Assembly: GCA_021292165.1 (NCBI GenBank)
Contig: CM037877.1
Location: 129,388,274-129,452,273 of the forward strand
Origin: Shinisaurus crocodilurus
Taxonomy: Eukaryota; Chordata; Lepidosauria; Squamata; Shinisauridae
Reading direction: 5' to 3'
DNA: 64,000 nt
The notes below the pieces were generated by a model. That model made no database searches. It saw only the letters and a list, made by a program, of their open reading frames with translations, and was not told the origin of the DNA. Below are positions 33,062 through 44,455 of the stretch, one piece after another (the first letter of the stretch is position 1; each line of letters opens with the position of its first letter). Position numbers and translations under genes: made by a program.

Positions 33062-33740
33062 TGTATGCCTGCGAAACATGGACTATCTATAAACGTCATT
33101 TCCACCTCCTTGAAAGATTTCATCAATGTTGCCTCCGGAAAATCCTGCGAATTACTTGGGAAGATAGGTGAACAAATGTCAGTGTACTGGAAGAAGCAAA
33201 GACTACTAGCGTTGAAAAAATGATCCTTCAACGCCAACTTCAGTGGACCGGTCATGTTGTTCGAATGCCTGACTGCCGTCTTCCAAAGCAGTTACTTTAT
33301 TCCCAACTCAAGAATGGAAAGCGGAATATCGGTGGTCAATAGAAGAGGTTTAAAGATGTTCATAAGGCTAATCTAAAAAAATGCAATATAAACATCGAAA
33401 ACTGGGAAGCTCTGGCCCATGAACGATCTAACTGGAGGTTGGCCTTTCACAAAGGCTCCATGGACTTTGAAGAAGCCCGAATGCAAGGTGAAAGGGAGAA
33501 ACGTGCTAAGCGAAAAGCACGTCAAATGAATCCTTTACAGGACCATCTTCCACCTGGTAACCTGTGTCCTCACTGTGGGAAGCTGTGTGGATCTAGAATT
33601 GGCCTCCACAGTCACTTACGGACCCATCGCTAGAGTCTACACAATTTTTTTAGAATTTCCTCCTTTTATAATTTTCTTTTTGTAGTTTTATCCTGGAAGA
33701 CAATCTTACTCGGTCATGAGTGATCACGTACTACTACTGG
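33062..33740 (+). mobile_element. Non-LTR retrotransposon (C2H2 finger), copy 3, short
   Basis: It starts within the C-terminal domain: YACETWTIYKRHFHLLERFH, LQRQLQWTGHVVRMPDCRLP, and ends with CPHCGKLCGSRIGLHSHLRT (33,567-33,626). The YADD region is absent through 5' truncation. The tail is a short TAC repeat in place of GAT. Confidence 0.87.
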
Positions 33741-34237
33741 CTTCTTGTTACCCCTTCCCATCACTTCCTCCAGGCCAATGTCCAGGGGAAGGAGTTTGTG
33801 GGTAAGTGTGTCTGTTTGTTTGCTGTGCCACCACCTGAGGATCCTGCTCCTGATTAAGGCTGTTTTTGCCCCTCCCCACAGGTGAATAAAAGGCTAGTGC
33901 TTGAGCGAAGGCGAGAGCCCTTGGCGAGAGCACAAGGGCTCTTGTCCTGAGGCTCTCAGCTGTGGGTGAGAAGCCAGGAACGGTGGAGAGTAACACGCTT
34001 TCATCAAATTGGCATGGCACTCAACAAGAGCTTGGGACCAGCAAGATGGGAACACTTAAAAGACACAGAATCTCAGTTAAAGGTGATAATGTGCCGCCAG
34101 ATTGTGTAGTCAGCGAGAAGTGGGAAGAGATGGGAGAGTAGCCTATCCTCACCACCAGAGCGCATGTCATCCAAATGGACCTAACCACCAAGAACAACTG
34201 GGTTCCTATAAGCAAGCAGGCAGTAACTATTGTCTAT

Positions 34238-34309
34238 TGCATTGAGCATGGGGTTGGACTCGATGGTCTTGTAGGCCCCTTCCAGCTCTATGATCCATGA
34301 ATCTATGAA
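34238..34309 (+). mobile_element. CR1-type 3' tail fragment
   Basis: TGCATTGAGCATGGGGTTGG, CCTTCCAGCTCTATGATCC and ATCTATGA repeats. Confidence 0.7.
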
Positions 34310-34639
34310 CATAAGAAATGGCTATCAAATAATCAGTGTGGAGTGTTTCATCCTATTTCTACTAACACTAGGGCTGGCTCCACCTCCCTCTGCAGTGCTT
34401 CAAAAGGGCTCATTAAGCAGCTGCTTTTTCCAGCATTACCAGAGGAGAGAGCTTTGCCACCTACTGCTTGTCATATAGCCAGAGGGTGTTTTGTCCCGTT
34501 CCTGTTAACACCTGGGATTGACAACTGGCCCTGCTTCCCCCTGAAGCTCTTTAAAAAGCTATACTCTACTGTTGATCTAATTAGCAAGGGCAGAGGGTAT
34601 TTAATTTTGTTTGTTTTTTATAATGAATTATTAATGAAT

Positions 34640-34785
34640 TGTTTTGATATTGATGTTTTATTATGTGCTTGTTATGAAATAGATTTGACTTTAATATGTC
34701 TATGTATTGTTTTTTCATAATGCTTTGTTGTGAACCACTTTGAGCATACTGTATAGAAAAGTGGTATACAAATAAAGTGATTTAT
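34640..34785 (+). mobile_element. L2-type 3' end fragment
   Basis: TGTTGTGAACCACTTTGAGC, then AAGTGGTATACAAATAAAG. A typical L2-clade 3' end, directly before the DIRS copy. Confidence 0.55.
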
Positions 34786-34789
34786 TGTG

Positions 34790-37060
34790 CATTCTGGCTC
34801 TCCTGAGGTTTCTGGGCCTGCAAGTCAGTGAAGAGAAGTCACATCTCTCTCTGACCCAAGCCCAGCAGTTCATAGGGGCTCTTCTAGATTCCACTGACAC
34901 CTGTACTTACCTTCCTGTTGATCGCACATGCATGCTGAGGCATCTCATGGACTTCATTCGGTCCCGATATCAGTCCCGAGCAGCCAAGATCCAGCAGTTC
35001 CTGAACTTCATGGTCACAACTATGGCAGTCACTCCCCCATCACATCTCTGAATGAGGCCTCTACAATTGTAGTACCTCCATGCATTTGGTCCAGAAACCG
35101 AACCCCTATTTCAGATGCTGGATCTTCTTTCTCTAGTTTGATGTTTCCTGGTGTGGTGGACTGTGCCAGCCGATCCACAAGCTGGTCTATCCTTTCAACC
35201 ACCTCACCTCATCGTAGCAGTCACCATATTAGTCACGCTTCTCTCTTTTGCTGGGGGCTCACTGTGATCACCTTCAGGCCCACACCTGTTGGTCCAGCCA
35301 GGAGCAATCCATACATATCAGTGCTCTCTAGATTATGGCAGTGGCCAAAGCTTTTCAGGTGGTCAGAATGGTCCTTACAGGGTGCACTGTGCAGGTGACC
35401 ACAGTTGTCTACTACATCAACAAACAGGGAGGGACACATTCCCTTTTCCTCCTAAACATAACCCTGAAATTTTTGGACTGGTGTGTTGCTTGGTATATTG
35501 TCCCTTTTGCTGTTCATCTTGCTGGGACTCTAAATACTATCACTGATTCCCTCAGCTGGATCCAGGAATCATCCCACAAATGGGCACTGTCCTCGGTGAC
35601 TACATCCACTTGTTTCTGAATGTGGGACACTCCAACAGTGGATCTCTTTGCCGTGGAGGTCAATAAGAAATGCAAGCATTTCTGCAGCAGGGTGGGACAC
35701 ACCCCAGATTCTCTGGGGCCTGGCGATGCCTTTCTTCACAATTGTGGGGCCTCTCTACTTTATACTTTCTCCCCATTCCCGTCAATCACTAGAGTAGTCC
35801 CCAAGATTGTGGAAGACGAGGGGAATTATCTCCTTGTGATACCGTGGTGGCCCAGGCAACTATGGTTCACAACCCTTCTTCTCCCGAACCAAATGTTCCT
35901 TTGTCTTCCGCTCATTCCTGCCTTCCTCATGATGGATCAGGGCAAGGTCCTCCATCCCGATTTGGAAGCCCCGTGTCTAATGATGTGGCGCATAATGCTG
36001 CACACAGGTTCTCCCCGGAGGTACTCAGTCCTTAGCACTGCCCTAAAGCCCTCCACAACAGCCAAGTGGAAGGCTTTCTCTGAGTTTGTTCATGCATGGA
36101 ACCAGCAGTACAAGGACCTAGATATTGCCTAGATTTTGGACTTCCTTCTCTCATTAAAAAAATAGGGGACTGGTGCTGTCATCACTCTGGGTGTATTTGG
36201 TGACTGTTTTGACACACCACATCATGCTTGACCAGTCTACTCACATTGGGATGTCAAGTGGTTTCTCAAAGAATTGGTTATTCTTTATTCTCCAACCTCA
36301 CCTATTATCCTGGTTTGGATGTGGTCCTCACCCAGCTGACCACCAGGCCTTCTGAGCTGTTGGCTACTACTGACCTTTGCTTGCTAACCATGAAGGTAGC
36401 TTTTCTGACCACCATTACATCAGCGCATAGGGCTGGTGAGCTATGCAGACTGCAACATGAGAAGCCCTATTTGTTTTTTTCATAAGGACAAGGTTATCTT
36501 GTGACTGGATTTGTCCTTTGTTCCTAAGGTGGTATCGCATTTTCATATGCTTTCACATGACCTAGTTTGCCTATGTTTCTTCCACACAATGCCTCCCCGT
36601 TGGAGGTGAGACTTCATTCCCTTGACTGTTCAGAGGGCTCTTTCCTTTTATTTGTAACATATGGCTCCATTCAGAGCCACAATAAGAAAATATGTGTGCC
36701 ATGATGGGCCATGGCAGGGACAGCCCATATTGGCACAATGTTTTGCCAAGTGGGTCTTCTCGACTTTTCTTTTGGCTTATCAGCTCGCTTAACTTCCAGC
36801 TCTTAGGCATGTACACAGCCCCCCAGGGTAGTGATACCTCCTGCAGCTTTCCTTTGTAGAGTGACTTTTCCACAACTCTGTAGAGCAGCTACATGGTCTC
36901 AGACTTCTACTTTTATTGAGCATTACTGGCTGGATACCAGGGTGAATGCAGGTGCAGCATTTGGTCAGGCAGTTCTTTCTACAGTTTTGGCATGACATCT
37001 CCCCTCCTACTGGTGAGTTAGCCTGTAAGTTACCCATATATGTGTCACAGAGATCACAAA
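34790..37060 (+). mobile_element. DIRS-like element: RT end, RNase H and tyrosine recombinase
   Basis: 34,797-35,030 reads LLRFLGLQVSEEKSHLSLTQ and AQQFIGALLDSTDTCTYLPV, the segment after the RT catalytic core. About 35,330-35,620 is RNase H-like: TTVVYYINKQGGTHSLFLLN, VHLAGTLNTITDSLSWIQES. Then PTVDLFAVEVNKKCKHFCSR and VIPWWPRQLWFTTLLLPNQM. The recombinase covers about 36,170-37,000: LLTMKVAFLTTITSAHRAGE with the conserved Arg, and CRAATWSQTSTFIEHYWLD with the catalytic His-Tyr region. Frameshifts and stops are scattered. 5'-truncated. Confidence 0.87.
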
Positions 37061-37745
37061 TAAGAAGGACAGGTTGTTTACCTGGAACTGCAGTTCTTTG
37101 GGTGGTCATCTGTGCACTCACACAGCCCACCCTCCTCCCTGCTTCAATGTCTTGGTTATTTTTTCATTTTCCTCCACTGCAGTGGACAAGAACTGAGCAG
37201 GAAGGCAGGAGCCATGCCTAGGAGTGTGTGCAGAGGAGAGTGGGCAGGTTCTCACCGGAATTCTGCTCAACTCTAGAAAGTTCCAAATGTTGCTCTGCAC
37301 AGGCGCAGTACCTATAGGTGTGAATCATGGAGACAATGAAGAAGTACAGTTCCAGGTAAGCAACCTGTCCTTACCCCATGAATTTCTGTTCTCTTCAAGT
37401 GAAGGAGGCCAGCTAGGTCTGCCCTGGTGTTGGCCCCTCTCTCAGGGGGGACTTATTCCGGGTTAGGTTTGGTTGTCTTCACAGCTACCCAGTGTCGGAG
37501 ACCCAAGGGATCAGAGCCAGACAGCGCCCGGTTGACAGCTTCAGTCATTGGTGGGTCCAATTCATGGCTGGTCCAGTAGGAAGCATCACTGGAGCTTGAG
37601 AGGGAAGCCGCACCTCCTCCTCTGGAAACGGAATCAGGAGACTGCCTCCTGTCCCCAGAGGCAGGGCCTAATCCATACTAGTTGGCCTCCTTTATTTGAA
37701 GAGAACAGAAATTAACAGGGTAAGTACAGAATCTCTGATTTCCCC
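37061..37745. repeat. DIRS terminal region with two nested inverted repeats
   Basis: First pair: GGACAGGTTGTTTACCTGGA (37,069) is inverted as TCCAGGTAAGCAACCTGTCC (37,351-37,370). Second pair: AATTTCTGTTCTCTTCAAG (about 37,381) is inverted as TTGAAGAGAACAGAAATTAA (about 37,697), with the neighbouring GGAGGCCAGCTAG and CTAGTTGGCCTCC. The right half of the second pair matches the DIRS end at 32.4 kb (ACTAGCTGGCCTCCTT). DIRS elements are known to carry inverted terminal repeats. The exact element border is unresolved. Confidence 0.7.
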
Positions 37746-37929
37746 TCAGCGGAGCTCAAATACATGAAGTTAGCTCAGCTGGGAGAAATGTGCATGGGTA
37801 GAGAGGTAAGTGGCAGGTGCATGGAGTGTTCAGTTTCCTTCCCCTGTGCACACCTTTTGTTTTAAAAATTGGGCACCCTTCTTCTCCCTCCTGCTTTATG
37901 CATGATAGGGTCAGTCTTGGATTTAAACC

Positions 37930-38205
37930 AAGGGTGGGGAACCGTTTTCCTATGAGGAGCTGTTGACCCCCATGAAAAGTAAATTGGGAGCCCCAGCTGC
38001 TTTGATGGTGGGCAGAGTTTGCAGCATTGCCAGATTACATAACTTTTTCACCCTATCCCTTCTCTACCTCTTTTGTATGTGTGCAAACCAGAAGAGGGGC
38101 AGTCCAGAGAACAAGAGTGGGCCCGCAGCATCCAGACAATGAGATGAAGCTGAGGGCCACATGAAATTAGGTGGCGCTTGGGACACAGAGTCCCCACCCC
38201 AGGTT
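37930..38205 (+). mobile_element. hAT-like MITE
   Basis: AAGGGTGGGGAACCGTTTTC at the left and GAGGGCCACATGAAATTAG near the right resemble vertebrate hAT-derived repeats. No clean duplication is seen. Confidence 0.35.
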
Positions 38206-38269
38206 TAAATCAACAAGCCTGTCACCCTGTTTTGTAATATGGTCCTAACATGCTGCTCTCTCCATACAG

Positions 38270-38422
38270 AGTCTCATCCTTGCCATCTGAAACCTGATCC
38301 CACTAAGAGTTTGTCTGGCTCCCTCAGCAGTGTGCCTTGTTCTAAATTTGCTCCAGTGATTAACAATGGATCTCCAACTATCTTGGGGAAAAGAAGCTAT
38401 GAGCAGCACAATGGGATGGATG
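38270..38422 (+). CDS. MTA1: MTA1 exon: serine-rich linker and GSPTILGKRSYEQHNG block
   Basis: This 153-bp exon lies between CCATACAG and the donor GTAAAT. After completing Glu it reads SHPCHLKPDPTKSLSGSLSS, VPCSKFAPVINNGSPTILGK and RSYEQHNGMD. The second half is nearly invariant in the MTA1 I recall, while the Ser-rich first half is more diverged, as expected for a linker. The last G begins a Gly codon completed at 39,479. It carries part of the basic, presumably nuclear-localising, region with the next exon (inference). Confidence 0.96.
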
Positions 38423-38519
38423 GTAAATATTTTTTAGCACTAATATTTTGTTTTTATTGCAGGATAATAAGTCAACAACCAAGTTGCCTCACTAACCTTT
38501 CATTTTAGTTTTTGCTGAT

Positions 38520-38642
38520 GTTTTTATTGTCGTCTCATTATTAACCTTTGTAAGTCACTCTGGAAGCCTTTTTTGGCTGAAGAGCAGGGTAAAAACACGG
38601 TAGATAGGTAGGTAGGTAAATAAATAAATAAATAATAAAAAG
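38520..38642 (+). mobile_element. L2-type 3' end fragment with TAGG/AAAT tail
   Basis: TTTGTAAGTCACTCTGGAAG, then GGTAGATAGGTAGGTAGG and (AAAT)n. Typical L2-clade 3' end. Confidence 0.6.
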
Positions 38643-39478
38643 TGCCTGTCATTTTGTTGGCATTGCTTAATAAGTTTTTTATCTGAAAAGTATTCCCAGA
38701 GAGCATGAAATAATGAAAATGTTGTTGCCATATGCTGCTTTCCCCTGTTTTTATTATGTATAAAAGGACTCCAAGATTGCCTAAATAGCAAATTGGTGGT
38801 GGTGGGAATCTCTGGTCTTTTCAAGAGTAATGTGCCAAAGAATATTATTTGTTCTTTGTAAAATATAAATCATCCACCAAAAACTAACTTTTTAAAACTC
38901 AAATAAAAAATCAGATCCACTTTCAGCATTATGTGTGTCAATTTTTCAGTATGAAAATAGACTTCATTTCCTCTATCTACTTCGCTAGAAAAGTTCCCTG
39001 TCCTCCCTTTATCCCAAAGGTAATCCATACCCACCAGGCCCAGCTGACCAGCATTTCTGGGTTCTGTCAATATATATTTCAAGCCCAAAAGTGTTCCATA
39101 GCCAAATTAGTTTGGGAAATGCTTGACTAATTACTACAAACATTAAAAAAGGATCATACTTACTGAGGTGTGTGATTAATGTTATATACCATAACATTCC
39201 CAGGTACCTAAAAATGTGATGCTAACACCTAGGAATTTTTAAAGATTGTTCCGGCCCAGCACTATAACATCTGCCATACCTCTCAGTGTGCTGCACTGTT
39301 AATAGAAAAATATTCCTCAGGCATTGCCCGTCATTACTACTAAGATTCAGTGAACATACATTTTTTAAAAAAGCAAACACCTGCACTGTCCAACATTTGT
39401 AATCTGTTTAAGTTACGTTGGTAAAATAATGCTGTATCTGATATCGCCTCTATTTTTCTGTTTACTGTGTTCTACCAG

Positions 39479-39514
39479 GCAACACAAAGAAGCGCCTTTT
39501 GATGCCTAGCAAGG
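39479..39514 (+). CDS. MTA1: MTA1 micro-exon: basic KKRLLMPSKG segment
   Basis: This exon is only 36 bp, between CTACCAG and the donor GTAAGA. It completes Gly and encodes NTKKRLLMPSK, matching NMKKRLLMPSR in human MTA1 (recalled). It keeps phase on both sides (enters with GC, leaves with G). Its basic KKR forms part of a probable nuclear localisation signal. An 11.4-kb intron follows. Confidence 0.93.
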
Positions 39515-40550
39515 GTAAGAACTTGGAGTTGTACTCAGCTTCTGCTAGGACAGTGTGATTTTTCTAGTTTCATCTGGTTTTTCAAGTTTGTTTGCTCATG
39601 TTTGTGACCACTCATTTTGTTTTGCGTGTAAATATTGTTTGTGTTGTACATGGTCTCTCTTCATAATTTCTCACTATTTCATATGCAGTGCTGTATATTT
39701 GATTCCATTCCTTCTTCATACCACTGAAGTCCAGAAATATTGTGGCGATTATTTTTAGATTTAACTACAGCTGATTCAAATGCAGGCCCAGCTTCTGTTG
39801 GGGTGGGGGGAGGGGAATGGGGGGGTTTCCCAACTCCAACTACTCCCCTCCAGTGCCTGCTCTAGTTTCAGGCCCCCTTCCCATGTGTGTTCCTGAGTAG
39901 GCTTACCCAGTGGCAGTAGTCCATTACAATGCCTCTCCTTCTGGGTAATCCCACTCACTTGTGAGCATGAGTGGGGTGGCTGTTGGTGGCTGCCCCACCC
40001 CTCCCTGTAGAGCTTATCCAGGTGCTCATTACAGCACCATCACTGATGGATAAGGCCACTCATAGGCCAGCAAGTGCTATGGATAGGAGGTGGGGCATCC
40101 ATCAGCTTCATCCAGCATCATTGCTGCTGTAATGGCTGTCAGGTAAGCTGGTGAGCAAATGAGGGGGAATCTGGAGACTGCAGGAGCACTGTTGCCAGGA
40201 GCTGAAGTGGTAGCAGGTGCTGGGGATTGGGCCAGGTGAGTGTGCTCTGTTGCCTTTAGAGATTGTGATGACTTTGGAGGAAGGGATACAGTATAATTTG
40301 AGATAGACAAAACCAGAATAATGTAATGCTTTATAGGTGAAGAACAGCAACTGGAAGTTTGCTCAGAAGGCAATAGAAAGCCTATACAGGTGTAATTCTG
40401 CCCTGGGGAACTGTTCTGGGTATAAAGGTGGGATATACATCTCAAACTAGTATGTTGCAGCAAAACAACAGAAAGCCTAGCAGATTCATTATGGCATAAT
40501 GCTTTCATGGACTAGGCTCCACTTCAGCAGATACTTGAAATGTATCTTAC
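39515..40550. other. Intron, nothing recognised
   Basis: No exon-like frames. A G-run (39,797-39,825) and scattered short ORFs without splice sites. Confidence 0.4.
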
Positions 40551-40552
40551 AG

Positions 40553-40718
40553 GCCTGTGGCTTATGCTGGCTCAGCTTGTCTGAGTGTGGAAAGCTAAGC
40601 AGGGTCAGGCCTGGTTATTACTTGGATGGGAGACCCCTCCTCTAGTTTCCTGCACTGAGCAGGGGGTTGGACTCTATAGTCTTGTAGGCTCCTTCCAACT
40701 CTATGAAATCTATGAAAC
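40553..40718 (+). mobile_element. 5S-rRNA-derived SINE with CR1-like tail, copy 1
   Basis: The head follows vertebrate 5S rRNA: GCCTGTGGCTTATGCTGGC, AAAGCTAAGCAGGGTCAGGC (A box, 40,592-40,606) and CTTGGATGGGAGACC (intermediate element and C box). After CCTC the sequence becomes the CR1-type tail (CTGCACTGAGCAGGGGGTTG, CTTCCAACTCTATG). It would be transcribed by Pol III from the internal 5S promoter and mobilised by CR1 (inference). Confidence 0.9.
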
Positions 40719-41050
40719 CATTAGGCACCATTATCCTCAGTTAGCAGGTATGGTATATACATGTAAGTGTAGGGGGCAAAATGTAAACAATGAGGTCAGA
40801 TGATAACAGTACAGTTTCTCAGTGATCCACCTCAGACAGGAAGGATGCTATTTGTCCCCTTAAAAAGAAGTCTTCATGTCAGTCTGTGATGAGTGTGTAG
40901 CAGTAGTAAAGTCTCATGTTTACAACAGCATGAATACTAATAATTATGACAAAAAGCAGCCCATGCCATAGTTGCAACCTGGTGGTTCAATAATTCCCCA
41001 AAGCTGAGAAACTCATAGACCAGGGAAGGTACCCCAGACACACTCTAGCT

Positions 41051-41092
41051 CAGTGTTCTCCAACCTTGGGTCCCCAAGGTTGGAGAACACTG
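41051..41092. mobile_element. Minimal 42-bp palindromic hAT-type MITE
   Basis: The entire element is the two joined termini: CAGTGTTCTCCAACCTTGGG, TC, then CCCAAGGTTGGAGAACACTG. A perfect 8-bp duplication CTCTAGCT flanks it (41,043-41,050 and 41,093-41,100). It belongs to the family at 22,166, 22,605 and 63,548. Confidence 0.9.
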
Positions 41093-41701
41093 CTCTAGCT
41101 GGTGATCGAATACACTAATCAAAATTTCCTCCTTTTTGTCTGAACTTTGTTTCACAGGACTGACTATATGAGGAGGGGGATGAGGAAGGTGTCACATATC
41201 TGCAGTCATTATGACTGCAGATATGACTACTGTATGTTTAAAAAAGGAAAAGGGAAGAAGTAGTGATTCCAGTCAGACCAGGATTATAGTAACATCACCT
41301 GTTCAAAACATTGAAGGAGATCCTGAAATGCATACATTAATTTTAAAAGTGGCAAATGTGATAGTAATGGATTAGCTTCTAATGAGCTTTGTTTTCTAGG
41401 GAGCTAACACAGCTGAAAATATTTTAGGTAGAACAAATGATCATTTGGCACAGTTTATTTAAATATTTTTTAGGCTGCCTTTCAGCCAAAGACTTCCAAG
41501 CCAGTTTGCAGGAAAATAAAAACAAACAATAGTTATGGGATCTACAAGCAGCTACTGATTTTTTTTGTCATGTGATGCTTAGGAGCATGGTGCAATGGAT
41601 AAGCATTATCCAGGCACTTGGCTAAGTTCCCAAAGTACTCTGAAGTTCAACATATATATATATTGCCTTAGAACCTCAGCTTGATTGTATTTGACCTTTA
41701 A

Positions 41702-41789
41702 AGGCAGAATCCTACAACCCGTGGCTGGCTGGGGCATGCTGGGAGTTGTAGGAATTTTTTTCTGTCTAAATGTGCATAGGATTGTGCCC
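41702..41789. mobile_element. Harbinger-type MITE, shorter copy
   Basis: AGGCAGAATCCTACAACCC on the left, GCATAGGATTGTGCCC on the right and GCATGCTGGGAGTTGTAGGA inside, as in the copy at 24,411. TAA borders both sides. Confidence 0.6.
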
Positions 41790-41914
41790 TAAAAGACTTA
41801 AACAACTGGGACCCTGGGTATCTGAAGGAATGCCTTCTCTCAGCTATTACTCTCTGTGATTTAAGATAAAATGAGGAAGTTCCACCACTTAAAGGTATCA
41901 CAAATGGTGACCAG

Positions 41915-42230
41915 GACTAAAGCTCTTACAGTAGTGGCACCAGCTCTTCAGAACTACCTGCCCAGAAAGACCGTGACAGTTCATTGTCATCTTTCAAGAG
42001 CCTTGTGAAGATGGCTCTTCTGAGAAGGGCTTTTCCCTTCTGATATGGGATGGCGTGGAGCCAGAAACTGGATTTATTTTGAAAAATCAAATGCTGTTTA
42101 TTATTTTTGTTTAAGTTTTAATACTGTAGTGTATTAGACAAATTTAATGTATATTTTGCATGATTACTGGTAAGCTACCTCAGAAGCTTATGTTGGGAGG
42201 TGAGGTGAAAATCCTTTTAAAAACTAATAT
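41915..42230 (+). mobile_element. L2-type 3' end, last coding part and UTR
   Basis: AGTAGTGGCACCAGCTCTTC, then GCCTTGTGAAGATGGCTCTT and a 3' UTR ending TAAGCTACCTCAGAAGC. It resembles the 61.5-kb fragment. Confidence 0.5.
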
Positions 42231-43540
42231 TTAATTTCAAAAGGTGTATCTTCTACAGAATAAAAATATTATTAAAATGAAATGAAATATGATTGAGAAA
42301 GGGGGAAACCCCTTAGGTAGCTTGGTGATGTGCTGCACTAAATGAAATTTCTGAACAGTTTGCATTGTTTGAATCAAATGTTATAAATTCCTGGATTTTA
42401 GTAACTAGAAACTGTATCCATTTTCAGAAACTGTAAATGTCACTACTGGCTGACAGGGAATAACGGGAGGGATATCCCCATTACCGTATGTCTGGCTTGT
42501 GAACAACCCATGATTACTTGGCTAGTCACTCGGTGTACACTCCCTAATGGTGCAAGAATTATGGTCACAATTTCTGTGAGCTGTTCAGCCTATTTTCAGA
42601 ATTTGATTGATTGCCCCCTTGTGCCTTTTGTGCCTCCCTTCTGGTTTTTGAAATGTAGAATACACGTTGTGCATCAGGAAGGAAGGAAGAAAAAAGGAAA
42701 TCTCTCCCCTCCCCCTTTCTTACTCTTCAGAACCCCACCCCGTTCCCCCAAATGCAGAGTAATACATTTATTATAAGCTGTTTCGAGTGTTTTTTAAAAG
42801 AGAAAAGTGGAGTATATACATAGAACACTTGGGTTCAGAACTGGCAGTGATATAGCACAGCATTGTAATGTTTCAGGAGGATGGGAAAGAATAAAGTTGT
42901 CCATTTGCCCCCTCCTAAAACCTCTACCTGTTCCTCTGGAAGTCCCAAGCAGTGCTGCAAGACTTCTGTTCAAGGCTGACTGTCGCCCTGAATAGGAGCA
43001 CTTATCTTAGGGCAGGGGCAGACAACATGCTGCCCAAGGCCATGAATGCACCCCTAGACACCTTTCTTGGTGCCCCCCCCCATATGCCCTTACCCTCCCA
43101 CATTTCTTTTTAATTAACCCATTTTCTTACTGGCAGCTGGGGTCATTTCAAAGCAAAGTGAGGGCTTCCAGCCACTGCCATTTTCATTTCCCATGGAAGC
43201 CTCTGGGCCACATGTGGGGCTTAGAGGAAATGAAGATGGTGGGCAGGTGCAGGCTGATGCTTTACTGTGCAGCATGCTCAGCCGCCAAGAAAAAAAAGGG
43301 TGGAAGGAAAGGGACTCCTGTCCGTTCTATCTGGTACACGGGGGGGGGGGGTAGAAAGAGAAGCAGTAAACCAACAGGGGGGGTCAGGGAAGTCTACAGG
43401 AAGCCAGTATGGAGGGAGGTGCAGAAAGCAGCAGGAAGCCAGCAGGGGTAGGGGAGCCAGCGCAGAGCTACTTGGGAGGTTGGAGAGGGATGTGTGCTTC
43501 TGTGTCTGAATTGAGGGGGGGCGCATGTGTGTGTCTGAGA
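42231..43540. other. Intron, purine-rich, nothing recognised
   Basis: G-runs at 43,340-43,350 and 43,377-43,383. The short basic ORFs have no splice sites or homology I recognise. Confidence 0.4.
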
Positions 43541-43551
43541 GAGAGGGTGTC

Positions 43552-44147
43552 CAGGACCGGTGCAGGGCAGTTTGGCGCCCCAGGCGAAAAAATAGTTAGC
43601 GCCCCCCCCTCTCCAAAGCAAAAAAAAAAAAACCCTGCGCCGCCACCACCAACCTACCTTCCCCCCCCCGCCCTGGCTGCGGCGGCGGCGGCTGCTGCTG
43701 CTGCGGCTGCTGCAACGAAGGTAGGTGACGGGGGGTGATGGGGGGGTTGGGGGGTGGCGATGGCGGTGGGAGGGCAGCGGCGGGCGAGCGAGCGAGCGAG
43801 CGGGTGGGCGGAGGCGCGGCGGCGGCGGCTGCTGCTGCGGCTGCTGCTGCGGCTGCTGCGACGAAGGTAGGTGACAGGGGGGTGACGGGGGGGTTGGGGG
43901 GGTGGCGATGGCGGTGGGAGGCGCAGGCGGCGGGCGAGCGGGCGAGCGAGCGGTGGGCGGAGGCGCGGCGGCGGCGGCAGGCAGGAGGGTGGGGAGGCGG
44001 AGGCCTGGCGGGGATGGCGCAGCGGCAGCGAAGAGGAGCGCAGCGTTTCGCGCCCTCTTCAGCCGCGCGCCCTCTTCAGCCGCGCGCCCTCTTCAGCCGC
44101 GCGCCCTAGGCAACCGCCTAGTTGGCCTAGCGGTAGCGCCGGCCCTG
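43552..44147. mobile_element. 596-bp hAT-type element carrying CGG-rich tandem DNA
   Basis: The 8-bp AGGGTGTC occurs at 43,544-43,551 and 44,148-44,155. The termini CAGGACCGGTGC and GCGCCGGCCCTG are inverted repeats. The interior holds two copies of a unit of about 185 bp containing CTGCTGCGGCTGCTG, GACGAAGGTAGGTGAC, GGCGATGGCGGTGGGAGG and GGCGGGCGAGCG, then three copies of CCTCTTCAGCCGCGCG. The GC content is far above the neighbours. The overlapping Ala/Gly/Arg-rich ORFs look like repeat artefacts. Confidence 0.85.
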
Positions 44148-44263
44148 AGGGTGTCTAGGGGGGGATAGAGAATGAGAGAGAGAAAGAGATAGGAGGAAAT
44201 AAGTTGACTGGCAGAGAGTGGGGTGAAAAAGAGTTTGCCCAACAACCCACAATAAAATCGCCC

Positions 44264-44455
44264 TATTAGGTTCAGACAACACAACAACCTATCATGGGTC
44301 AAAAAACCCCTAGAACAAGCCATGGGTTCTCAGGGTGGCTTGTTCATGAAAAATAGGCCACCCTGCAGAAACCGCACCGGGTTCGGATGACATGACAACC
44401 CACCATGGCTGGTTCCCCATGGTGGGTTGTCATGTCGTGCGAACCAGGTCATTGT
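44264..44455. mobile_element. Inverted-repeat MITE, CCATGGTGGGTTGTCATG family
   Basis: A strong hairpin at 44,390-44,445: GGTTCGGATGACATGACAAC pairs with GTTGTCATGTCGTGCGAACC. It is related to 14,648-14,838 (CCCTAGAACAAGCCAT shared). Confidence 0.65.

Noticed and set aside
40553..40640. Functional 5S rRNA gene
   Set aside because: It lacks the 3' part of 5S rRNA and fuses to a CR1-type tail at the same point as the copy at 49.9 kb, so it is a SINE.
43409..44109. Ala/Gly/Arg-rich ORFs with poly-Ala
   Set aside because: They translate the tandem CGG/CTG-type interior of a DNA element bounded by 8-bp duplications.
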